Source: an uncultured bacterium
Lineage (GTDB): Bacteria; Patescibacteriota; Minisyncoccia; Phycocordibacterales; UBA9973
Direction of reading: 5' to 3'
Length of the DNA stretch: 34,142 bases
Assembly: GCA_903904195.1 (NCBI GenBank)
Contig: CAIVBM010000026.1
Coordinates: forward strand, 1 to 34,142
Position numbers and translations under genes: made by a program. Position 1 is the stretch's first letter; every line of letters begins with the position of its first letter. Shown piece by piece: positions 28,026 to 34,142 of the stretch. The notes beneath the pieces are model-generated. The model searched no databases, was not told where the DNA came from, and saw only the letters and a program-made list of their open reading frames with translations.

Positions 28026-28054
28026 TTGACATTATCACTTTATTTTACTATAGT
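28026..28054 (+). promoter_or_regulatory. Sigma70-like promoter for infA
   Basis: TTGACA (28026-28031), 17-nt spacer, TATAGT (28049-28054); ATG at 28065. Confidence 0.7.
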
Positions 28055-28064
28055 TATATTCTAA

Positions 28065-28319
28065 ATGAGCGATCTAAAAAATGAAAAATTATTGACGGCG
28101 AGGGGAGTTATCACTGAAGCGTTGCCTTCTACCTTGTTTAGAGTAAAAATACCTGCCTCGACGCAAGGTGGGGAAGACAAAAATGAAGGAGAAAAGGAAA
28201 TTTTGGCATATTTGGGTGGAAAAATGCGTATGCATAGAATAAAAGTTTTAATAGGTGACAGTGTTGAAGTTGTGCTTGATCCATATGGAGGAAAAGGTAG
28301 AATTATAAAAAGGTTATAA
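28065..28319 (+). CDS. infA: Translation initiation factor IF-1
   Basis: ARGVITEALPSTLFRVKI...ILAYLGGKMRMHRIKVLIGDSVEVVLDPYGGKGRIIKRL; carries a charged insertion TQGGEDKNEGEKE. Confidence 0.92.
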   Translation: MSDLKNEKLLTARGVITEALPSTLFRVKIPASTQGGEDKNEGEKEILAYLGGKMRMHRIKVLIGDSVEVVLDPYGGKGRIIKRL

Positions 28320-28325
28320 AGGGGG

Positions 28326-28354
28326 TTGTCTTTTATTTAATAATAGTGTATTAT
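28326..28354 (+). promoter_or_regulatory. Sigma70-like promoter of rpmJ-rpsM-rpsK-rpsD-rpoA operon
   Basis: TTGTCT (28326-28331), 17-nt spacer, TATTAT (28349-28354). Confidence 0.6.
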
Positions 28355-28385
28355 AGTCATACGGTTTGAAAAAAGGAATATGTTG

Positions 28386-28414
28386 AAAAATAAGGGTTTT
28401 TTCCTTGTTTTTTT
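28386..28414 (+). promoter_or_regulatory. Terminator-like hairpin in leader of the alpha-operon-type cluster
   Basis: AAAAATAAGG-gtttttt-CCTTGTTTTT pairs over 10 bp (one G-U in RNA) with a T tract, between promoter and rpmJ. Confidence 0.5.
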
Positions 28415-28438
28415 CTTTCGTTAAGTATTTTAAATAAT

Positions 28439-28549
28439 ATGAAAATTAGATCAGCAGTAAAAAAAATTTGTGATAATTGTAAAATGGTAAGGCGTAAAAG
28501 GCACTTAAGGATAACTTGTTCTAACCCTAAACATAAACAAAAACAATAA
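28439..28549 (+). CDS. rpmJ: 50S ribosomal protein L36
   Basis: [36 protein letters not shown]; below the size cutoff of the ORF track. Confidence 0.95.
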   Translation: MKIRSAVKKICDNCKMVRRKRHLRITCSNPKHKQKQ

Positions 28550-28553
28550 TTAA

Positions 28554-28934
28554 ATGAGAATACTTGGAATCACAATACCAAATGAAAAAAGACTTGAAAT
28601 TGGCCTAACCTGCCTTTATGGAATAGGTATTCCTCGTGCTCGTAAGATTCTAGACCAAGTCGGTATCGAACGTGGTAAGAAAGCAAAGGATTTGACCTTG
28701 GATGAAGAGAATAAAATCCGCGTAGTTATCGAAGGATTTTTAATAGAAGGAAACTTAAAGCGAGAAATTTCTGCAAACATCAAAAGATTGAAAGATATAA
28801 AGAGTTACCGAGGCATCCGTCATATGAAGAGGCTCCCAGTTCGTGGACAAAGAACAAAGACAAATTCTAGAACAGTCAGAGGTAATGTCAGAAAGACAAT
28901 GGCATCAGGTAAGAGAAAAGAAAGTAAGACATAA
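28554..28934 (+). CDS. rpsM: 30S ribosomal protein S13
   Basis: MRILGITIPNEKRLEIGLTCLYGIG...YRGIRHMKRLPVRGQRTKTNSRT. Confidence 0.97.
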   Translation: MRILGITIPNEKRLEIGLTCLYGIGIPRARKILDQVGIERGKKAKDLTLDEENKIRVVIEGFLIEGNLKREISANIKRLKDIKSYRGIRHMKRLPVRGQRTKTNSRTVRGNVRKTMASGKRKESKT

Positions 28935-28939
28935 AAAAA

Positions 28940-29374
28940 ATGGCAAAAGAAAAAACAGAAATTAAAAAAGAAGAAATCGTAGCAGAAGTAGACACAAAAA
29001 AAGCTGCTCCAAAAACTCCTAAGAAGAAAGTGACTTCAGGTATTCTTTCTATCGAAGCTACCTTCAATAATACAAAAGTTCTTTTTTCGGACAAAGGAGG
29101 TAACACATTATTTTGGTCAAGCGCAGGAAGTTTAGGATTTAGAGGTGCAAAAAAGGGAACACCATTCGCAGCTTCAAAAGTTGGCGACATAATCGGAAGC
29201 AAGGCAGCAGTATTAGGAGTAAAAGACGCAGATGTTGTGGTGTTAGGAGTTGGATCTGGTCGTGAACCCGCAATCCGAGCATTTATGGCTCATGGGATTG
29301 AAATCACTTCCGTTGCTGATGCGACACCAGTTCCACACAATGGACCACAAGCTAAAAAGCCACGAAGAGTATAA
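28940..29374 (+). CDS. rpsK: 30S ribosomal protein S11
   Basis: GILSIEATFNNTKVLFSDKGG...SAGSLGFRGAKKGTPFAA...VADATPVPHNGPQAKKPRRV, with a Lys/Glu-rich N-terminal extension. Confidence 0.97.
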   Translation: MAKEKTEIKKEEIVAEVDTKKAAPKTPKKKVTSGILSIEATFNNTKVLFSDKGGNTLFWSSAGSLGFRGAKKGTPFAASKVGDIIGSKAAVLGVKDADVVVLGVGSGREPAIRAFMAHGIEITSVADATPVPHNGPQAKKPRRV

Positions 29375-29389
29375 TAATTTTTTAATATT

Positions 29390-29992
29390 ATGATATCTAA
29401 ACCAAAGTTTAAAATTTGTAGAAGATTAGGTCCTGGAGTTTATGACAAATGTCAGACTTCAAAGTTTAAAGCTTCCACAGCTAGTGGAGCACCAGGCGCA
29501 CGCCGACCAAAGGCTCCTTCTGAATACGGAGCACAACTTTTTGAGAAACAAAAGATTAGATTTTCTTATGGTATAACCGAACGCCAACTTTCAAATTATG
29601 TTAAAAAGGCTTCCTTGGTAAAGGGTGCAGGTACAGCAGAAAGATTCTTTGAAGAGCTAGAATCCCGTCTTGATAACGTAGTTTATCGTATGGGTCTAGG
29701 AGTCAGCCGTAGAGCAACCAGACAAATGGTCTCTCATGGACACTTTGTTGTAAATAATAAAAGAGTCACTATTCCTTCATATGAATTGAAATCCGGAGAC
29801 ATCATCAAGATTCGTGAAGGTTCAAAAGGAAAAGGAGTTTTTAGTAATCTAGCAGAAAAAATTAAAGATTATAATCCTCCAGCATGGTTGAAATTTGATG
29901 TCAGTACTATGGAAGGTCATATTCTAGATAAGCCAAAGAATACAGAGAGTTTTATTGATTTAAATGCAGTGCTTGAGTTTTATAGTCGTTAA
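29390..29992 (+). CDS. rpsD: 30S ribosomal protein S4
   Basis: KFKICRRLG..., EKQKIRFSYGITERQLSNYVKKA, LESRLDNVVYRMGLGVSRRATRQMVSHGHFVVN. Confidence 0.97.
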   Translation: MISKPKFKICRRLGPGVYDKCQTSKFKASTASGAPGARRPKAPSEYGAQLFEKQKIRFSYGITERQLSNYVKKASLVKGAGTAERFFEELESRLDNVVYRMGLGVSRRATRQMVSHGHFVVNNKRVTIPSYELKSGDIIKIREGSKGKGVFSNLAEKIKDYNPPAWLKFDVSTMEGHILDKPKNTESFIDLNAVLEFYSR

Positions 29993-30030
29993 ATTTTATT
30001 AAAATTATTAAAAACTAATTTTTTAAAAAT

Positions 30031-31023
30031 ATGTCTGAATATAATATAGTTATGCCTTCAAAGCCAAGAATCGTTTTAGAAGAGGGCAATAAAGGAGTAT
30101 TTGAAATAGACGGTCTATCTCCAGGATATGGCCACACACTAGGAAATTCTCTAAGAAGAATCATTCTTTCTTCTTTGCCGGGCGCTTCTATAACATCTAT
30201 CAAAATTGATGGCGTGAGTCATGAATTTCAGACACTTGAAGGTATCAAAGAAGACGTAATCGTGATGATTCTCAATCTCAAAAAGGCACGCTTCAAGATG
30301 CTTTCTGATGAGCCTCAGACTGTCAGCCTTTCTATCAAAGGACCAAAAGAAGTCACAGCAGCAGACATAAAAATAGGTGGACAAGTAGAGATCTTGAATC
30401 CAGAGCTTCACCTTGCTGAAGTCACAGGTAAGATTAATTTAAATATTGAAATGAAGATTGAAAAAGGTCTTGGATTTATTTCCAAAGAAGCTTTTCAAAA
30501 AGAAAAAGTTGATGTCGGTACTATCGCTGTGGATGCTATCTTCACACCTATCCGCCGAGTTTCTTACGAAGTTGAAAACATGCGTGTCGGAGACAAGACC
30601 AACCATAACCGTCTTCGAATCGCCATTGAAACAGATGGTACTTTGACTGCACGTGAAGCTCTTTCTAGATCAATTGAAATCATGATAAATCAATTAAAAG
30701 CAATCATTGATTTTAAAGAGCCTGAAGTTTCAGAAGAAAAAGACGTTGAAGTTAAGGTGGGAAAAGAAGAAAAAGGCAAGAAAGATGAAGAAGGAGAAGA
30801 TAAAAAAGGATCTGATTTTGCTGATGTATTAAAAACTCGAACAGACAGTCTAGATCTTTCCACTAGAACATTAAATGCTTTGACTGGTGCAAATATCCGC
30901 ACATTGGGTGGTCTTGCTCGAAAAAAGAGAGAAGATTTGCTCGAAGTTGAAGGAATCGGAGAAAAAGGAATTTCTGAAATTAAAAAAGTTCTTGGTAAAT
31001 TCGGCCTTAATTTAAAAGATTAA
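30031..31023 (+). CDS. rpoA: DNA-directed RNA polymerase subunit alpha
   Basis: LSPGYGHTLGNSLRRIILSSLPGASITSIKIDGVSHEFQTLEGIKEDV; alpha-CTD at C-terminus. Confidence 0.97.
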   Translation: MSEYNIVMPSKPRIVLEEGNKGVFEIDGLSPGYGHTLGNSLRRIILSSLPGASITSIKIDGVSHEFQTLEGIKEDVIVMILNLKKARFKMLSDEPQTVSLSIKGPKEVTAADIKIGGQVEILNPELHLAEVTGKINLNIEMKIEKGLGFISKEAFQKEKVDVGTIAVDAIFTPIRRVSYEVENMRVGDKTNHNRLRIAIETDGTLTAREALSRSIEIMINQLKAIIDFKEPEVSEEKDVEVKVGKEEKGKKDEEGEDKKGSDFADVLKTRTDSLDLSTRTLNALTGANIRTLGGLARKKREDLLEVEGIGEKGISEIKKVLGKFGLNLKD

Positions 31024-31026
31024 TAT

Positions 31027-31380
31027 ATGAGACACGGAAATAATAAAAGAAAATTCGGCAGAGTTAGAAAAGTCAGAAAGGCATTGATGAATTCTTTGGC
31101 TCTCAATTTGATTATACGTGGAAAGATTAAGACCACAGAACCAAAAGCAAAAGAATTACGTCCATTTATAGAAAAGCTCGTAACTGGAGCAAAAAAGGGT
31201 GACATGGCTACTCGTCGTTTGATAATCGCTAAACTTAGCAACAGACGTCCTGAAATCAAAAAGCTTTTTGATATAATCGCGCCAAAATACAAGAATACAA
31301 AAGGAGGATACACAAGGATATTAAAATTAGGCGCCAGAAAGGCTGATGGAACTCCTATGGCAGTAATAGAATTTATATAA
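31027..31380 (+). CDS. rplQ: 50S ribosomal protein L17
   Basis: MRHGNNKRKFGRVRKVRKALMNSLALNLI..., GGYTRILKLGARKADGTPMAVIEFI. Confidence 0.96.
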   Translation: MRHGNNKRKFGRVRKVRKALMNSLALNLIIRGKIKTTEPKAKELRPFIEKLVTGAKKGDMATRRLIIAKLSNRRPEIKKLFDIIAPKYKNTKGGYTRILKLGARKADGTPMAVIEFI

Positions 31381-31382
31381 TT

Positions 31383-31760
31383 ATGAAAAAAGAAGTGAAA
31401 CAAGTTAAAAAAACAGAAGTAAAAGTGATAGATGCACAAGGTAAGATCTTGGGCCGAGTAGCGTCAGAGGCTGCTATGACTTTGATGGGTAAGACCAAGG
31501 CTTCTTTTGAGCGAAATACATATTGTGGTTTCCCTGTAAAAATTATCAATGCTTCAAAACTCAGCATCACTCCTAAAAAATTAACACAAATATATCACAC
31601 CAGATATTCAGGTATTCCAGGAGGATTGCGTGTTTTACCAGGTACAGAAACAGCGATGAAGAAAGGATTGAAAGAATTGATAAAGCTTGCAGTTTACAAA
31701 ATGTTGCCTTCAAATAAACTACGAAGGACAATGATGAAGAGTTTAAAGATAACAGATTAA
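31383..31760 (+). CDS. rplM: 50S ribosomal protein L13
   Basis: VIDAQGKILGRVASEAAMTLMGKTKASFERNTYCGFPVKIINASKL. Confidence 0.95.
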   Translation: MKKEVKQVKKTEVKVIDAQGKILGRVASEAAMTLMGKTKASFERNTYCGFPVKIINASKLSITPKKLTQIYHTRYSGIPGGLRVLPGTETAMKKGLKELIKLAVYKMLPSNKLRRTMMKSLKITD

Positions 31761-31769
31761 TAATATTTT

Positions 31770-32195
31770 ATGGATAAAGAAACAAAAGGAAAATACATAG
31801 AGGCTATAGGAAGACGCAAGACTTCAACTGCACGAGTTCGTATTTCAGAGTCTTCAAAGGCTAGTTTTAAGGTGAACGACATGGACAGCAAAGAATACTT
31901 TAAAACCGAAGGGGAGCGTCGTTTGATTTTAGACCCTATGGTAAAAGGACAAAAGACTGGCGAAGGTAAAGTCGCTTTGAAATGGAATGTTGAAGTGCAT
32001 GTTGTCGGTGGAGGAGTCCATAGTCAGGCTGAAGCTATCCGTCACGGACTTGCTCGTGCTCTTGCAGAATTTAATCCAGAAAACAGAGCTGAGCTTAAAA
32101 CTTTAGGATTCCTAAAACGTGATCCAAGAGCAAAAGAAAGACGCAAATTCGGTCTCAAAAAAGCCCGCAAGGCACCACAGTGGTCAAAAAGATAA
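31770..32195 (+). CDS. rpsI: 30S ribosomal protein S9
   Basis: YIEAIGRRKTSTARVRI...GGGVHSQAEAIRHGLARAL...RDPRAKERRKFGLKKARKAPQWSKR. Confidence 0.97.
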   Translation: MDKETKGKYIEAIGRRKTSTARVRISESSKASFKVNDMDSKEYFKTEGERRLILDPMVKGQKTGEGKVALKWNVEVHVVGGGVHSQAEAIRHGLARALAEFNPENRAELKTLGFLKRDPRAKERRKFGLKKARKAPQWSKR

Positions 32196-32204
32196 AATAA
32201 ATTC

Positions 32205-32277
32205 AACCCCCTATAATCCCCCTTGTCAGGGGGATTTGGTTTTTCTCCCCTGCTAAGGGGAGATGCAAGAGGGGTCT
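32205..32277. repeat. Intergenic palindromic repeat element (two hairpins, G/C-run arms)
   Basis: AATCCCCC-ttgtca-GGGGGATT and TCTCCCC-tgctaa-GGGGAGA, outer ACCCC...GGGGT, between rpsI and grpE. Confidence 0.8.
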
Positions 32278-32297
32278 TTTTATGTTATATTTTATTT

Positions 32298-32897
32298 ATG
32301 CCCGACGACGAAACCAAAAAACCCATTGAAAACATTGAACCAAAACCAGATACCTCTGAGGTTCTTGAATTTGAATTCAACGAAGATGGCGAAGAAGATT
32401 TAAAGAAGACTTTAAAGAAATTAAGGGAGGATTTAAAGGTGTGCAAGAAAGAAAAGGAAGAATACTTACTTGGCTGGCAAAAGGAACGAGCCGAGTTCGC
32501 TAATTATAAAAAAGGAGAAGACAGCAGAAAGGCGATGTTTTCAGAATCAATGCGGGAAAGAATCTTGACCCGTTTTTTGACCGTGCTTGATAGTTTCAAT
32601 ATGGCTTTTGCAAATAAAGAAGCTTGGGAAAAAGTAGATGAAAACTGGAGGCGTGGAGTGGAATATATTTACGGTCAGATGAATACAGTTTTTGAAGAAT
32701 ACGGAGTAAAAGAAGTAGGCGTAGTGGGAGAAATTTTTGATCCAAATATTCATCAATCTATTGAATTAGTGCAAACAGATAAAAAAGAATTAAACCACAC
32801 AGTTTCAAATGTCATTCAAAAAGGATACAAGTTGGGTGATCGAGTAATCCGAGCCGCCCGTGTCAATGTTTATGAATACAAAGAATCAGGAAATTAA
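32298..32897 (+). CDS. grpE: Nucleotide exchange factor GrpE
   Basis: LLGWQKERAEFANYKKGE, GVKEVGVVGEIFDPNIHQSIELV, VIQKGYKLGDRVIRAARVNV. Start set at ATG 32298 because the track start (32223) lies in the repeat. Confidence 0.92.
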   Translation: MPDDETKKPIENIEPKPDTSEVLEFEFNEDGEEDLKKTLKKLREDLKVCKKEKEEYLLGWQKERAEFANYKKGEDSRKAMFSESMRERILTRFLTVLDSFNMAFANKEAWEKVDENWRRGVEYIYGQMNTVFEEYGVKEVGVVGEIFDPNIHQSIELVQTDKKELNHTVSNVIQKGYKLGDRVIRAARVNVYEYKESGN

Positions 32898-34142
32898 AAA
32901 TTGTGTTAACTGTAAGAAAGACTTTACAATTGAGCCGGATGATTTTGGTTTTTATGAAAAAATAAAAGTTCCTCCGCCAACTTTTTGCCCTGAATGCAGG
33001 CTAAGAAGGCGTTTGACATGGAGAAATGAAAGAATTTTATATCGTAAAGAATGCAAATTATGCGGAAAAAATACGTTGACCACATTTAACTCCGACGATA
33101 TCACCACATATTGCCAGTCGTGCTGGTGGAGCGATGAATGGGATCCATTATCTTATAAACTTGATTATGATTTTTCTAAAACATTTTTTGAACAATTCAA
33201 AAATCTTATTTCTAAAGTTCCTTTTTGCGGCCTATTTAATTTGAATTATGTTAATAGTGATTATTGCAACTATACATTTGAATCAAAAAATTGTTATCTG
33301 AATTTTGCCAGCGACATGAACGAGGATACGGGATTTCTATATCACTCGATAGAGAATAAAAATTCTTTTGATATGCTTGGCTCCCGAAAAAACGAAAATT
33401 GCTATGAACTCATAGATTGTGAAAAATGCTACGGAAGCAGTTATTTGTCGCTTTGTGAAGGGTGCGTAGATTCTAAATATTGCTATGACTGCCACAATTG
33501 CTCTGATTGCGTTGGCTGTTTTGGGCTAAGAAATGCAAAATATCATATTTTTAATGAAAAATATTCTCCTGACGATTATAAGAAAGAAATTCTTAAGTTT
33601 GATTTGAATAAACACGCTAATAATTCAAAAATCGGTGAATCCTTTAAAGAATTACTAAAAAAATATCCTAGAAAGTTTTTTAATTCTCGCCACGCGGTCA
33701 ATTGCACCGGTGATTATATTAAAAATGCGCAGAATTGCATAAATTGTTTTGATATTGAGGGTCCGGCAAAAGATCTGAAATATGCAATTTATGCGGTTAC
33801 AAACATACACGGTTCGCAAGATATTTATGCATTTGGTGTAAACGTTGAAAATTGTTATGAATTTCTTGGGGGCGGTGATGGTATTCAAAATATATATTTT
33901 TCCATGTATGTTTTTAATGGTTGCTACGATTGTAATTACTCATATTATTTAAATAGTTGTTCCAATTGTTTCGCCTGCATTGGTTTAAGAAATAAAAGCT
34001 ATTGTATTTTAAACAAGCAATATACGAAAGAAGAATATGAGGAATTGATACCAAAAATAAAAAAGCATATGGATGAAATGCCTTACGCAGACAAAAAAGG
34101 ACTAATATATAAATATGGAGAATTTTTCCCATCAGAATTAAG
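32872..34142 (+). CDS. Cys-rich zinc-ribbon/repeat protein, truncated by window end
   Basis: Open for 423 codons from ATG 32872 with no stop: MNTKNQEIKNCVNCKKDFTIEPDDFGFYEKIKVPPPTFCPECRLRRRLTWRNERILYRKECKLCGKN...; many CxxC and NCY motifs and two GLRNxxYxIxNxxYxxxxY modules. Missing from the ORF track because it is unterminated. Confidence 0.85.
   Translation, partial: MNTKNQEIKNCVNCKKDFTIEPDDFGFYEKIKVPPPTFCPECRLRRRLTWRNERILYRKECKLCGKNTLTTFNSDDITTYCQSCWWSDEWDPLSYKLDYDFSKTFFEQFKNLISKVPFCGLFNLNYVNSDYCNYTFESKNCYLNFASDMNEDTGFLYHSIENKNSFDMLGSRKNENCYELIDCEKCYGSSYLSLCEGCVDSKYCYDCHNCSDCVGCFGLRNAKYHIFNEKYSPDDYKKEILKFDLNKHANNSKIGESFKELLKKYPRKFFNSRHAVNCTGDYIKNAQNCINCFDIEGPAKDLKYAIYAVTNIHGSQDIYAFGVNVENCYEFLGGGDGIQNIYFSMYVFNGCYDCNYSYYLNSCSNCFACIGLRNKSYCILNKQYTKEEYEELIPKIKKHMDEMPYADKKGLIYKYGEFFPSEL

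Noticed and set aside
32223-32297. N-terminal extension of GrpE in the ORF track
   Set aside because: Encoded by the palindromic repeat element; the family-typical N-terminus starts at ATG 32298.
1-34142. CRISPR array, rRNA genes or prophage
   Set aside because: No regularly spaced direct repeats, no rRNA-like blocks and no phage structural or lysis genes seen by reading.
1-34142. Alternative genetic code (UGA recoded, as in some CPR lineages)
   Set aside because: All conserved genes run full length with the standard code and Trp is TGG; no in-frame UGA needed to complete families.

Overview
The window is about 34 kb of a low-GC, tightly packed bacterial genome, probably Patescibacteria/CPR (Parcubacteria-like). 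That assignment rests on protein character and gene order, not on a search. It opens with the 3' end of an integrase-type transposase, then a tRNA cluster (Leu-UAA, Lys-CUU, Leu-UAG, Cys-GCA, plus a tRNA-Cys-like relic). Minus-strand rbfA, infB and a DUF4446-like gene follow. On the plus strand come a cysteine desulfurase, an HtrA-like probable pseudoprotease, a ClpB/ClpC-type ATPase, and (minus strand) tRNA-Tyr. The most system-like block is about 8.1-16.6 kb: an exported FMN-binding protein, ApbE flavin transferase, an RnfD/NqrB-like membrane domain fused to an FNR-type reductase, an OmpR-type two-component system, a DUF5666-like exported protein, two complementary partial membrane-fusion proteins and a DHA2-type MFS transporter. 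Three promoters in this block carry the same TTCA-N7-TTCA direct repeat with 11-bp periodicity, suggesting one regulon. The rest is housekeeping (typA, sigma4/HARE-like regulator, mltG, mnmA, mgtC-like, compact alaS, infA, rpmJ-rpsM-rpsK-rpsD-rpoA-rplQ-rplM-rpsI, grpE). It ends in a large Cys-rich zinc-ribbon/repeat ORF that runs off the window and is missing from the supplied ORF track. Other notable signals are GC-rich palindromic elements translated in frame inside conserved enzymes, a two-copy structured intergenic repeat with covarying stems, and repeated -10 boxes only 6-10 nt before start codons (putative leaderless genes).
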